Positions 23,755-33,509 of a stretch of DNA of 41,980 nucleotides are shown here, in pieces. How positions within the stretch are numbered: the first letter of the stretch is position 1; each line of letters begins with the position of its first letter. The position numbers and the translations under genes are program-made. Source of the stretch: Enterococcus faecalis 13-SD-W-01 (GTDB taxonomy: Bacteria; Bacillota; Bacilli; Lactobacillales; Enterococcaceae); assembly GCA_000415185.1 (NCBI GenBank), contig KE351659.1, forward strand, positions 1-41,980. Direction: 5' to 3'. The notes beneath the pieces were generated by a model, which was not told the origin of the DNA, searched no databases, and saw only the letters and a program-made list of their open reading frames with translations.

Positions 23755-24030
23755 ATGAACTGTTATCTTTGGGAGCTTGAAGCGCTTCTCGAAGGTTTGG
23801 CTTTGAAGCAGGTAGACGAGAAAGAACAAAATGCTATTTTCGCTTTCAACCTTCGATACGTTTTGAACGATAAAAAACCGAAGCTGAAAAAAGTTTTCGA
23901 TAAGGTGAAGGCTGAAACGAAAATCAGAAATATTTTCTCGAGAAACAAACCCGCGCAACAAACACAGCCAAACAAAACAAAAAGAGTTAAGGAAGCAATG
24001 GACTACTTCAAAAATAAAAAATGGGGGTGA
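23755..24030 (+). CDS. Second tail chaperone frame (gpGT-like T domain)
   Basis: A 91-residue frame (MNCYLWELEALLEGLALKQV). No ribosome site precedes its ATG, while the same frame is open upstream across the whole 3' end of the gpG gene, with ARQGLTDIDLI just before the ATG. That is typical of a T domain read after a -1 frameshift. No canonical heptamer is visible. A run of six A at 23637-23642 is the best candidate. Basic tail (RNKPAQQTQPNKTKR). It lies directly before the tape measure gene. Confidence 0.72.
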   Translation: MNCYLWELEALLEGLALKQVDEKEQNAIFAFNLRYVLNDKKPKLKKVFDKVKAETKIRNIFSRNKPAQQTQPNKTKRVKEAMDYFKNKKWG

Positions 24031-24034
24031 GTTG

Positions 24035-27000
24035 ATGGCTTTTGATGGATCAATCAATGCGATAATTGGTGCCGATATTTCGAGTTACACCGAAGCGATG
24101 AGCAAGATAGCAAATATCACATCGCAAACGGTGAATAAAGTCTCCCAGACACTTTCAAGCACAAACGGCATTGTTCAAAAAGTTGGGCAAGTGATGAGTC
24201 ATTTAGCAGAGCCGCTTCTTTCAAACGTCTCTAAAGTGATGCCTCAGACAGTTGCGCTGTTTGAAAAAGCAGGTGGACAGATTCAGCGTACGATCGCAAG
24301 CATCGGCGAAAAAATACCCCAGCCCATAAGGACGGGGTTTAAGGCTGTCAATTCGGCAGCCCAAGAAATGGGTTCAAACCTTACGCAACAAACTGGTTTA
24401 ATAAAAAGTGGATTCTCTGCGGCCGCTTCTAAAATACCAACGCCTTTTAAAACAGCCTTTAAAACGGTTAGTTCTAGCACGGGAGAGGTTGTCTCCAAAG
24501 TCACATCTCTAGGCACACAAATTGGGTCTAAACTAACAGGCTCTTTTAACAGTGCAGGTTCAAAAGCTGCCAGCGCTTTAAACAAAATGACCTCAGGTGC
24601 AGAAAAAGCCTCATCCAGCACAAGCAGCCTAATAAAACAGGTTATTGGTATAGGGGCAGCATATGCAGTGGCGCAAAAAGGTATTTCTGCATTGACCAGT
24701 GGTATCAAAGAGATTATCGGTGATCTAAATCAAGGATCAGCGACATGGAAAACCTTTAATTCCAATATGGAAAACATAGGTAAAGGCAAAGAAGAAATTG
24801 CCTCTGTAAAAAAGGAATTGCAAGATTTTGCCACAAAAACTATCTATTCTGCTTCTGAAATGGCTACAACTTATAGCCAGCTTGCTGCAGTTGGGATAAA
24901 AAACACAGATCAGCTTGTAATGGGATTTGGCGGATTGGCCGCCGCGGCTGAAAATCCATCCCAAGCCATGAAAACGTTGAGTCAGCAGGCCACTCAAATG
25001 GCAGCAAAACCAATGGTTCAATGGCAAGACTTTAAGTTGATGTTGGAACAAACGCCAGCGGGTGTGGCAGCCGTAGCAAAAGAGATGGGTATGTCTACCT
25101 CAGAAATGGTTACAGCGGTTCAAGATGGGACCGTTAAAACCGAGGATTTTTTCAATGCTATCACTAAAGTTGGTACTAACGATACGTTCAGTAAAATGGC
25201 CACTCAATACAAAACGGTTGGCCAAGCGATGGACGGGTTGAAAGAAAGCATGACCAACAATCTACAGCCAGCCTTCGACACTCTTTCTCAGGTTGGTATT
25301 GATGCAGTCAGCAAAATAACGGATTCTTTGGGTAAAATCCATTTTGACAGAATCACGGCTATGGCTTCCAAGCTAGCTGATGTGTTTTCGGACAGATTAG
25401 GTAAAATTAATTTCGATTCATTAGTATCCAATGTAAATGTTGTTATTAATGTTTTCGACCACTTTATTACTGGCGCTGATCTTTCTTCTGAAAGTATCGT
25501 AAAAATTCGTGATGCTGTTCAAAAAGCGCTACCTGTTCTAGCTGTATTGGGTTCTGCTCTAGTATTAGGGCAGGCAGTTCCTGCAATTGCCGCACTTTCA
25601 GGTGGTTTCACTGCTTTTTCAGGCGTTCTAGCTGGTATTGTCAGTGGTCCATTTCGATTGTTTAGCTCAGGTCTTTCGAGTCTCATCGGTTTAATCCCTA
25701 AAATTGGTAGTAGCTTATCTTTAGCAAGTTCTGTCGGTATGGGTGCTTTAGGTGGCATGACTTCTGCAATGGGAACAATCATGCAGGTCGCTTTATCTGC
25801 AATCGGTCCAGCGGCCATTTTAGGGCTAGTTGTAGCAGGTCTGGGATTAATCAATAATCAATTCGGCGAACAGATTGATAAATTACTGAACACGGTCACT
25901 ACAAAAGGACCCGAAATCATCACCAATTTGGTGAACGGTATTACGTCACAGCTTCCGCAGTTGATGGCAAGTGGTACCGAATTAATCGCGAAATTGGCTA
26001 GCGCGATTTCTACGATGATTCCCGTTATTATACAAGCAGGTATCCAAATCATCGGAAGTTTGGTGCAAGGTGTTGGCCAGAATGCACCTTCTCTCATTTC
26101 ATCTGCTTTACAAGTGGTAACATCCTTTATCAGTTCTGTAGCTTCTGCACTGCCTCAATTGTTATCAATGGGAATGCAACTGCTACTAAGTATCGTGAAC
26201 GGGATTGTTCAAAACATTCCGCAGATCGTAAGTTCTGCCCAGCAAATTTTAATGTCCTTTGTTGGATCGGTAGTTCAAAACCTGCCTCAGATTATTAATA
26301 CAGGTATCCAGATTCTTATGAGCCTGGTCAACGGGATCACTCAGCTATTGCCTCAGCTTTTACCTGTTGCGTTAAATGCAATCTTGATGCTGATTCAAGG
26401 ATTGATGAACAACATCCCGCAACTATTGAATGGTGCTGTGCAAATTGTAAATTCATTGGCTTCGTTCATCGTTCAAAACTTACCGATGTTACTCGACGCC
26501 GCATTACAAATTTTAATGGCCATTGTCAATGGGATCGTACAGAATTTACCACAAATCATCAGTTCAGGTATTCAAATTATCATGACTCTGGTAACGACTG
26601 TAGCGCAAATGTTACCTCAAATTGCGCAAGCCGGTTGGAATATTATCACTTCCTTAGCTGGTGCCATTTGGGACGCTATTCCTAATGTCCTTCAAGGGGC
26701 CTGGGATGGAATCAAAAACGGGTTCTCTAATCTGTGGAACACGATCACAGGTAAATCTGGTGAAACAAGTACGAAAGTAGCAAGTGATGCATCGACCACA
26801 GCTACAAACATGTCAACATCCTACGCACAAGCAAATACGAATGTTACGAACTCGATGTCTGGCTTGAACTTCAATGTGGGATCATTGAGCAATCAGGCTT
26901 CGGTTGATGCTGTGACAGCTGCTGCAAATGCGAATTCTGGCACTACAACCAACTATGATGCGCTGAAAAACAATGTTTCCGGGATTATGAGTACGGTAAA

Positions 27001-28003
27001 TAGCACAGTAGGCGCTAATTCTAGTCAAGCGGCAAGTTCCGCGACCACAGAAGCCAATAATGCCTTAAAAGGAGTGTCAACGAACTTTGATAGCATTTTA
27101 TCGAATGTGACACAAAACACTTCTGGTGTAGCAAGTGCTGTAGACTCAAACATGAATGCCGCGTCAGGTGCTGCGTCGAATGCTTCTGCGCAAATGTATC
27201 AAAATGTTGCAAGCAACGCCCAGGGAATCAATAAAGATTCCACTGCAGAAATTACGGCAATGTCAAACAACATTTCGAATTCGATGAAAACAATGAACAC
27301 CTCTGTATCTACATCGATGAACAGTGTAGTTTCTTCTATCAATTCCGGATTCTCGAAAATTTCTGCTGCCAACAAAACAGCTATAACATCAATGACTCAG
27401 TCAATGAACTCAGGCATGCGAAGTTTAGTCAGCGCAGTTTCTAATGGCATGAATAGCGCTGTTTCTGTGATGACTTCCACATCATCAAGAATTATAGCTT
27501 CGTTCAGTAATTTGGGTGCAATACTTCAAACGATTGGATATAACGCTGGTATTGGGCTAAACAATGGGTTAGCAAGTTCCGCAGGGACTATCTATTCCAC
27601 TGCTAACACTATCGCCAATAATGTTGCTAATACAATGAGAAGAGCGTTAGACGTCCACTCTCCTTCCCGTGTCATGAAAGAGATTGGTGGGTTTGTGGGT
27701 GAAGGTTTGGTCCTTGGTATGGCGTCTATGCAATCTAAAGTAGATAGTCAGGCATTAGCTTACGCGAGTGCAATCCAAGATCAAGAGTTTTCCGCACAGT
27801 CTGTAGTAACAGCTGATACACGCAGCGTTTCGGGAGCTATTTCCTCATCTATGGAGGATCTGAGCGATGAAGTAGAAAACAGTGCAAGTTCGACAATTAA
27901 CGTCACAGTTGAGCAGAATTGGGATGGAAAACAAGTCTATACTTATGTGAAGACCGAGGATGCTAGAAATCAAAATCGTATCAACCTTATCAACAAAAAA
28001 TAG
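24035..28003 (+). CDS. Tape measure protein
   Basis: The start is ATG 24035 with GGGGGTGA upstream. The 1322-residue protein sets tail length. Residues 230-420 are the tape-measure N-terminal domain (VKKELQDFATKTIYSASEMA, TTYSQLAAVGIKN). Residues 500-620 are hydrophobic. Residues about 620-880 are tandem hydrophobic repeats of the type IVNGIVQNLPQII.SAxQILM, repeated roughly every 39 residues. The next 350 residues are low-complexity Ser/Ala/Asn repeats. The C-terminus has VHSPSRVMKEIGGFVGEGLV, a motif found in many tape measures. Mostly membrane-active or coiled structure is implied. Confidence 0.95.
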   Translation: MAFDGSINAIIGADISSYTEAMSKIANITSQTVNKVSQTLSSTNGIVQKVGQVMSHLAEPLLSNVSKVMPQTVALFEKAGGQIQRTIASIGEKIPQPIRTGFKAVNSAAQEMGSNLTQQTGLIKSGFSAAASKIPTPFKTAFKTVSSSTGEVVSKVTSLGTQIGSKLTGSFNSAGSKAASALNKMTSGAEKASSSTSSLIKQVIGIGAAYAVAQKGISALTSGIKEIIGDLNQGSATWKTFNSNMENIGKGKEEIASVKKELQDFATKTIYSASEMATTYSQLAAVGIKNTDQLVMGFGGLAAAAENPSQAMKTLSQQATQMAAKPMVQWQDFKLMLEQTPAGVAAVAKEMGMSTSEMVTAVQDGTVKTEDFFNAITKVGTNDTFSKMATQYKTVGQAMDGLKESMTNNLQPAFDTLSQVGIDAVSKITDSLGKIHFDRITAMASKLADVFSDRLGKINFDSLVSNVNVVINVFDHFITGADLSSESIVKIRDAVQKALPVLAVLGSALVLGQAVPAIAALSGGFTAFSGVLAGIVSGPFRLFSSGLSSLIGLIPKIGSSLSLASSVGMGALGGMTSAMGTIMQVALSAIGPAAILGLVVAGLGLINNQFGEQIDKLLNTVTTKGPEIITNLVNGITSQLPQLMASGTELIAKLASAISTMIPVIIQAGIQIIGSLVQGVGQNAPSLISSALQVVTSFISSVASALPQLLSMGMQLLLSIVNGIVQNIPQIVSSAQQILMSFVGSVVQNLPQIINTGIQILMSLVNGITQLLPQLLPVALNAILMLIQGLMNNIPQLLNGAVQIVNSLASFIVQNLPMLLDAALQILMAIVNGIVQNLPQIISSGIQIIMTLVTTVAQMLPQIAQAGWNIITSLAGAIWDAIPNVLQGAWDGIKNGFSNLWNTITGKSGETSTKVASDASTTATNMSTSYAQANTNVTNSMSGLNFNVGSLSNQASVDAVTAAANANSGTTTNYDALKNNVSGIMSTVNSTVGANSSQAASSATTEANNALKGVSTNFDSILSNVTQNTSGVASAVDSNMNAASGAASNASAQMYQNVASNAQGINKDSTAEITAMSNNISNSMKTMNTSVSTSMNSVVSSINSGFSKISAANKTAITSMTQSMNSGMRSLVSAVSNGMNSAVSVMTSTSSRIIASFSNLGAILQTIGYNAGIGLNNGLASSAGTIYSTANTIANNVANTMRRALDVHSPSRVMKEIGGFVGEGLVLGMASMQSKVDSQALAYASAIQDQEFSAQSVVTADTRSVSGAISSSMEDLSDEVENSASSTINVTVEQNWDGKQVYTYVKTEDARNQNRINLINKK

Positions 28004-28014
28004 GAGGGCAAGAA

Positions 28015-28866
28015 ATGGATTTATATATCGAAAAGGATAATTTAAAAACAAGAATGTCCTCCTTGGGCATTCTCATAAAAGATATACAGGTATCAAACGT
28101 TAACCTGGAATCGAACCGAAAAAAGATCAACGGTAAAAACGGGAACTTATTCCTAGGTGCGACATATACAGAAAAAAAAATCACAGTTGTCGGTAACTAT
28201 TACGCAGAAAACGAACTGGAAGACGATTTGATACAGGACCGTATCAACGGTTTATTAGTAGATACTACGCCTTATTACATCACAAAAATGTATTCAGTGA
28301 ATAGCAACTTGTATAACTTCGAGCGACCAGGTGAGAAAAAAGGGTTTGACTTGTTCAAATCCGAAGACCAACGTTTGTATCACTATCGCTATAAAGTATT
28401 GCTTGATGGAGAAATCAGTTACGATTTCCAAGGATTGAGCGGAGCGGGACTTCTTTACGAGGTCTCGTTTTCGTTTATCACTGCGGACATTCCTTTCGGG
28501 ATTTCGGTGCCCCAAGATGATGACTTAACCGGTAGTGTGGTCATCCAATATAAAGGAACTGCGCCGTGCAGTCAATTAGAGTGGCCGTTTTCTATTAAAG
28601 TGGTCGCTGCCCAGGATCACATGGCGAGTTGTTATTTCAGAATCGGTGATCGAACTGTTAGTTATGTTGATTCATCTAAACAACTAAAAAAAGGTGATGT
28701 TTTGATGTTTAACGGAGTGAGCACTACTTTAAACGACGTGAACGTAAACGACAAAACAAATTATAACTATTTTGTTTTAGAACCTAATCCAACGGGCTTT
28801 ATTTCTTATCACTGTGATATGCCTTCTCTAATAACACTGGTCAATAAGGTGGAATTTTACAAATAA
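28015..28866 (+). CDS. Distal tail protein (Dit)
   Basis: A 283-residue protein preceded by AGGAGGGC. It lies directly after the tape measure and before the Tal gene, the usual place for Dit. The N-terminus (MDLYIEKDNLKTRMSSLGI) and the GLLVDTTPYYITKMYSVNS and VSFSFITADIPFG segments fit sipho_tail proteins. It forms the hub that joins the tail tube to the baseplate. Confidence 0.87.
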   Translation: MDLYIEKDNLKTRMSSLGILIKDIQVSNVNLESNRKKINGKNGNLFLGATYTEKKITVVGNYYAENELEDDLIQDRINGLLVDTTPYYITKMYSVNSNLYNFERPGEKKGFDLFKSEDQRLYHYRYKVLLDGEISYDFQGLSGAGLLYEVSFSFITADIPFGISVPQDDDLTGSVVIQYKGTAPCSQLEWPFSIKVVAAQDHMASCYFRIGDRTVSYVDSSKQLKKGDVLMFNGVSTTLNDVNVNDKTNYNYFVLEPNPTGFISYHCDMPSLITLVNKVEFYK

Positions 28867-28882
28867 AAAGGTGGTGATAGAA

Positions 28883-30958
28883 TTGACGATATTTATTGAC
28901 GTATCTGGAAATGAATATTTAGCTCTTACTGAGTTGACTTACAGCCACAAAGTAAACGGAGAAAAATCGCTGAAAGGGACTATTTACACTAATGACGATG
29001 TCATAAATAAAATCGATCGAGGTTGGTCTCTCAAATACGAGGATGAAATTTACTGTATCACCTATGCGTTGCCTGTTGATAATGGGCAGGCTGTGACTGT
29101 TGAATTTGATGCAATCCACGAATTTTTCTACAAAATGGGAAAATCTTCCGTTTATACAACGCTGGACGGCTCTAATACAGCCATAGCTTATCTGGATTTA
29201 ATTTTTACTAACAGCGGCTATACCTATTCTTTGGGAGCGACTATTCCAGCTTTCGAAAAAGAGAGCTTCGGTATGAAAAACCGATTGGCTCTATTCAATG
29301 ATTTTATTGATAGTACAAATACAGAGTTTAAAATTGTAGGAAAAACAGTCACTATTGTTGAAAAAATAGGGAGTGATCTATCGACGATCGTCCGCAAAGG
29401 GTTCAACTTGCAAGAACTAGGGCTTGAGTATAATATCAGCGATTTCGTTACTTACGCAAAAGGATTTGGGGCTTTTAAAGACCCAGACGATGAAACGAAA
29501 GGCAGACTAGAAGTCGAGTACAGAAGTCCTTTGGCAGATGTTTACGGTGTTTTAGAAGCCGATCCGGTTGTTGATGAACGATATACAATCGCTGAAAATT
29601 TAACGACAAAACTAAAAGAACTGGTTGAAGGCTCTTACAGTATTTCGGTTTCCTTAACGGTGGAAGACTTGCAAGCGGCCGGATATGAATACGGCTTTCC
29701 TAGTCCTGGTGATTACATCATGGCCATAAATGAAAATTTAGGATTTCAGCAAAAAATCCGGATCGTCAGCATAGATGAGTCGATTGATGTTTTAGGTAAC
29801 TCCTCGGATAAAAGTGTTACGTGCAGTTCTTTAAATTTAGTTGAACAAAAAAATCAAGCGGACGCCAGCAACTCTCAGACTTGGTCTGATATCTCTAATG
29901 GCGTAAAGCCTATCCCAAGTGATTGGCTGGCGGATGCTATCCAGACGGCTACAACTGACTTGCTAAATGCACGTACTGAACTGAAATTCACCTCTAACGG
30001 AATCTTGGCCATTGACAAATCAGACAGCAATCGTGTGGTTATCATGAACTCAAGTGGTCTAGGCGTATCCACTGACGGAGGTAAAACGTTTGGCGAAGCG
30101 ATCACAGCCCAAGGAGTCAACGCCAGTGCTATCAACACGGGAATTTTAAAAGCGATTAGCATTCAGGGGGTTACAATCTCGGGTAGTACTTTTGAAACTA
30201 CAAGTGGTGCATATAAAACCGTCCTAAAAGGCGGGAATATGACAACTAGTTACAACGGAAAAAAGTTTTTAGTAATTGATGGTACATCATTTGAACTTTA
30301 TCAAAGTAATGGAACTTCTCTTTTAGGACAGTTAATGCGCGTACAAGATAAAGAAACTAAAAAAGAATCGATGACGTTTGCTGCAGAAAGGGGTCAATAT
30401 ATCTCTTTGGCCTCAAGAGGGACAGACGGTGTCTATTACAGACAAATTCACCTCGACGGTAGTTCAGGCGAAGTGAGTATGAACAATCTGACAATGAATG
30501 GGGTCATTAAAGATGGCGGACTATCTAATTTTTACGCCTCTAAAAAATTCTGGGTACCAAATAACGTAGATTTAGATTTTTATTCCAATCTAAATATGAA
30601 TGGTTTCGATATTCAAAATCAGTCAGATATACGTTTGAAAGAAAATATCGAACCAACACAAGTGGATGGAATTGCTGAGACGAAAAAGCTAGAGTTTTAT
30701 GAATTTGACCGCAAACAAAACTATCAAACAACAGATGGACGAGCGCAACCCAATTCGAAAAGAGAGTTGGGTTTGATTGCACAATATACTCCGTTTTTAG
30801 CTGAAACATCTGACAGGGATCACTATTTACGGTTAAGTATGTCAAAACAAATAATGTTGAATAGCCTAACCAATAAGCAGCTGATTGAAAAAATCGAATC
30901 TTTAGAAAAAAGGATTATCGAAATTGAAGAAAAATTGAAGGGAGATGACATCGAATGA
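28883..30958 (+). CDS. Tail-associated (Tal) protein with C-terminal S74 self-cleaving chaperone
   Basis: The start is TTG 28883, because AAAGGTGG lies just upstream; an earlier GTG at 28871 falls inside that site. The 691-residue protein has an N-terminal Tal/prophage endopeptidase-like module (IFIDVSGNEYLALTELTYSH, about 1-370), a beta-rich middle, and a C-terminal peptidase_S74 domain beginning SDIRLKENIEPTQ with S581 and K585. S74 domains help trimer folding and then cut themselves off at that Ser. The released piece would be about 110 residues, ending in a coiled coil (LIEKIESLEKRIIEIEEKL). Confidence 0.88.
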   Translation: MTIFIDVSGNEYLALTELTYSHKVNGEKSLKGTIYTNDDVINKIDRGWSLKYEDEIYCITYALPVDNGQAVTVEFDAIHEFFYKMGKSSVYTTLDGSNTAIAYLDLIFTNSGYTYSLGATIPAFEKESFGMKNRLALFNDFIDSTNTEFKIVGKTVTIVEKIGSDLSTIVRKGFNLQELGLEYNISDFVTYAKGFGAFKDPDDETKGRLEVEYRSPLADVYGVLEADPVVDERYTIAENLTTKLKELVEGSYSISVSLTVEDLQAAGYEYGFPSPGDYIMAINENLGFQQKIRIVSIDESIDVLGNSSDKSVTCSSLNLVEQKNQADASNSQTWSDISNGVKPIPSDWLADAIQTATTDLLNARTELKFTSNGILAIDKSDSNRVVIMNSSGLGVSTDGGKTFGEAITAQGVNASAINTGILKAISIQGVTISGSTFETTSGAYKTVLKGGNMTTSYNGKKFLVIDGTSFELYQSNGTSLLGQLMRVQDKETKKESMTFAAERGQYISLASRGTDGVYYRQIHLDGSSGEVSMNNLTMNGVIKDGGLSNFYASKKFWVPNNVDLDFYSNLNMNGFDIQNQSDIRLKENIEPTQVDGIAETKKLEFYEFDRKQNYQTTDGRAQPNSKRELGLIAQYTPFLAETSDRDHYLRLSMSKQIMLNSLTNKQLIEKIESLEKRIIEIEEKLKGDDIE

Positions 30959-32439
30959 GTGCGGATTTCATATTCGATACCTCAAAAGACGTTAACGGCA
31001 GTTATATCGTTTACGGACGTGTAGCGGATAATGAGGGTGTTTCTAAGCAAATCGGTATTCTCGAGAATGGCATGCCTTTAAACCTGACAGGTTTTACCAT
31101 CACTTTTGAGGGTATTACACATGAGGGAAAAACGAAGGTGTTTGATACGGGGGGCGTGACGGTCGTAGATGCTGCAAAAGGAACATTCAAGTACACATTT
31201 CCTAACTCGGCATTCACCGTATCAGGTAAATATGAACGGGCCTATTTTTCCTTGGTCAAGGATTCGGTCAGATATACTACAGCTGATTTTGAGATCGTCG
31301 TCTTTGAAAATGCGGACATTGATGCGGAAGAAGCAGAAACGATTATCACAGAATACAATAAACTGATTGCAGAATTGTACGCTTTGCAAAAAAGCAATAT
31401 TGCAGAGCTTCAAAAACAGCAGGATGAATATATCAAAACTACCGATGCAACATTTGCAGCTATCAACCAGAAAATTACTACTTTACAAACACAGATCACT
31501 ACTTACGAAACAAACGTCACTGATGCTAAAAACGCGGCAATAAGTACGATAAATGCTGCTTTAGAAGAGTTCAAAGCCGGAGATTTTTATACTAAAAGCG
31601 AAGCTGATGCAAAGTTCATGCTGTTAAAATCTGCGGAGCGGAGTTTACTTACACTGAAAAATGCCACTGTTACAGTTGAGGACTGGAACACCCTTACTAC
31701 CACAGGTATTTATTACTGTGCGGCCGCAACAGGAGCAAACATGCCTTGCACAGGAACGCTGTATGGCTATCTAACAATCTATAACACTTTAGCAGTCATT
31801 ATCCAAAAATACGAGTTTCAAGGTGCTATGTATATGCGTACCTACGCAGGGAACCCTGCTGCGTGGGGTGAATGGAAAAAAATTGCTTTTTCGAGTGAGG
31901 TCGTTGATTTAACCCAACCACAATCTATTGGAGGGATAAAAAATTTTGTAGATGGTCTTCAAATGACAGGAAAAGAAGTTGCTGTACAAGACCAAATTCC
32001 TTTGTGCGGCATACACGGAGAAGGGACAAATCTTTCAAAAATTCCCAATGGTACAAAAATTCCAATCGGACCGCTAGTTGCTACAGATTTTGGGCATGAA
32101 GCAAGTGACTTGCCTTACACAATAAGCAGTGACGGAAATACATTAACAACAACTAGGGCATGTGTTTTGCTTTTCGAAGGAACAATAAAGATCCATGGGA
32201 ACAACACGCTGAAATATACCTATGTAAAAATTAGAAAAAACGGAAGTGATACTAATTTTACATCGTTAGGAAGTAGTGTGAATTCTAACTACATGACTGC
32301 ACAATCAGGTCAATACGTTCACACACTGGCTGAGGGTGACAAAGTTGAATTCACAATCGAAGTAGCAGAAGGCGGAGTGTTGTTTGCAACACAATTGCTA
32401 TCATTAAAAATTACAGAAGTAAAAGCAGTTCAAAGCTAA
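30955..32439 (+). CDS. BppU-like baseplate / receptor-binding protein
   Basis: A 494-residue protein coupled to the Tal gene (ATGA). Residues 1-130 match the BppU N-terminal domain (ADFIFDTSKDVNGSYIVYGR, IGILENGMPLNLTGFTITFE). Residues 140-210 form a coiled coil. Residues 228-315 have a pyocin-knob-like pattern (TTTGIYYC...TYAGNPAAWGEWKKI). Residues 345-494 form a C-terminal jelly-roll-like domain. It probably determines which host cell wall is recognised. Confidence 0.85.
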   Translation: MSADFIFDTSKDVNGSYIVYGRVADNEGVSKQIGILENGMPLNLTGFTITFEGITHEGKTKVFDTGGVTVVDAAKGTFKYTFPNSAFTVSGKYERAYFSLVKDSVRYTTADFEIVVFENADIDAEEAETIITEYNKLIAELYALQKSNIAELQKQQDEYIKTTDATFAAINQKITTLQTQITTYETNVTDAKNAAISTINAALEEFKAGDFYTKSEADAKFMLLKSAERSLLTLKNATVTVEDWNTLTTTGIYYCAAATGANMPCTGTLYGYLTIYNTLAVIIQKYEFQGAMYMRTYAGNPAAWGEWKKIAFSSEVVDLTQPQSIGGIKNFVDGLQMTGKEVAVQDQIPLCGIHGEGTNLSKIPNGTKIPIGPLVATDFGHEASDLPYTISSDGNTLTTTRACVLLFEGTIKIHGNNTLKYTYVKIRKNGSDTNFTSLGSSVNSNYMTAQSGQYVHTLAEGDKVEFTIEVAEGGVLFATQLLSLKITEVKAVQS

Positions 32440-32451
32440 GGAGGAAACACA

Positions 32452-32892
32452 ATGAAAACAATTTGGCAATATGGACGTACTGGTGGAAAGCAACTGGAAG
32501 TATCCGATGATTTCCCAGTACAGTTTCCTTTTACGGATGTACCACCTCTTAAAGGCATCGCACTTGAAGATCAATTTTTCATCCCATCAGAAAATCGATG
32601 GAAAGAAATCATCAATGCGTTAGATCGTGAAAAATTGGATAACTTAGAAAAATTCTACGAAGCTCTTAAAAGTGAGAATGAGGCACTTACATCCAAAGCT
32701 GAAACAATGAGCCAGTTAAACGCAACACTGATGCTTAATGACGTAGCAATCAAGCAAGAAAATACAGCGTTGAAGGAAAAGGCTGACACATTAGCTCAAA
32801 TCAACTCGAGCACGATGCTTGCAGCTGTTCAAAACAGTAAAGATATTGCAGCAATCAAAACACAATTAAATCCAGAAGGAGGAGTTGAATAA
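32452..32892 (+). CDS. Coiled-coil tail accessory protein
   Basis: A 146-residue protein preceded by AAGGAGG. It begins MKTIWQYGRTGGKQLEVSDD and has a C-terminal coiled coil with two similar repeats (NATLMLNDVAIKQENTALKEKADTLAQINSSTMLAAV, in part). Such proteins lie between the receptor-binding and XkdX genes in many enterococcal and lactococcal phages, and may be neck or baseplate accessories. Confidence 0.72.
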   Translation: MKTIWQYGRTGGKQLEVSDDFPVQFPFTDVPPLKGIALEDQFFIPSENRWKEIINALDREKLDNLEKFYEALKSENEALTSKAETMSQLNATLMLNDVAIKQENTALKEKADTLAQINSSTMLAAVQNSKDIAAIKTQLNPEGGVE

Positions 32893-32893
32893 T

Positions 32894-33031
32894 ATGTTTA
32901 GCTATGACCAAATCAAACAGATGTATGATTGGGATTGCTTTACTGATGAACAGGTTAAGAAGTTCGTCCCACTATGCATCACAGAAGAAGAAGCAGAACA
33001 AATTATTAATAAAGAAGAGAGCACATCTTAA
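32894..33031 (+). CDS. XkdX family protein
   Basis: A 45-residue protein MFSYDQIKQMYDWDCFTDEQVKKF..., with the XkdX (PF09693) pattern of an aromatic N-terminus followed by a short helix with V..FV....ITEEE. GGAGG lies upstream. XkdX proteins follow baseplate genes in PBSX-like phages; function is unknown. Confidence 0.75.
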   Translation: MFSYDQIKQMYDWDCFTDEQVKKFVPLCITEEEAEQIINKEESTS

Positions 33032-33050
33032 TTGATGTGCTTTTTATTTA
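33020..33050 (+). terminator. Intrinsic terminator at the end of the tail operon
   Basis: AGCACATC (33020-33027) pairs with GATGTGCT (33034-33041) around TTAATT and is followed by TTTTATTT. The XkdX stop codon lies in the loop. It separates the tail genes from the lysis genes. Confidence 0.85.
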
Positions 33051-33065
33051 GGGAGACGTAAGCCG

Positions 33066-33509
33066 ATGTTTTTACTGGTTATTAAGGAGCATATTGAACA
33101 TTTGCTTGAAGTGAACGGCACGATTATGGCATTTACAGGTTTTACGATTCTTGGGCTAGTCAGTGCGGGCTTCAAAGTAATTTTGAAAAACTACAAAGAA
33201 TTGAAAAAGCGAAATGAGAAACTCGATGAAATGCTGAAAAAGCAAGAATCGATACAAAAAGATATCAGCGAATTACAATCTCAAGGCGCAAAAAGGCAAA
33301 AAGCCAATATTGCCAGTTTGCACGATCGAATTTACTCAAATTATGAAACGATCTTAAGCCGTAATCCTCCTGTGGTCACGATGAAGGAATTGAACAATTT
33401 AGAGTACCTTTGGGAGGCATACAGCGGTTTAGGCGGCAACGGAACAGGACAACGCATGTATGAGCGTATTTGTGATTTACCAATTATAGAAGAGGTGGAA
33501 GAAATATGA
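33066..33509 (+). CDS. Membrane-anchored coiled-coil protein of the lysis cassette
   Basis: A 147-residue protein with one membrane helix (about 20-40, MAFTGFTILGLVSAGFKVIL) and a charged coiled coil (LKKRNEKLDEMLKKQESIQK). Its stop overlaps the holin start by four bases. It looks like the hemolysin-XhlA/DUF7365-type accessory found before holins in Gram-positive phages. Role in lysis is inferred from position. Confidence 0.65.
   Translation: MFLLVIKEHIEHLLEVNGTIMAFTGFTILGLVSAGFKVILKNYKELKKRNEKLDEMLKKQESIQKDISELQSQGAKRQKANIASLHDRIYSNYETILSRNPPVVTMKELNNLEYLWEAYSGLGGNGTGQRMYERICDLPIIEEVEEI

Noticed and set aside
24283-24708. Reverse-strand 141-codon frame opposite the tape measure
   Set aside because: It lacks a ribosome site and is a shadow of codon bias in the tape measure repeats.
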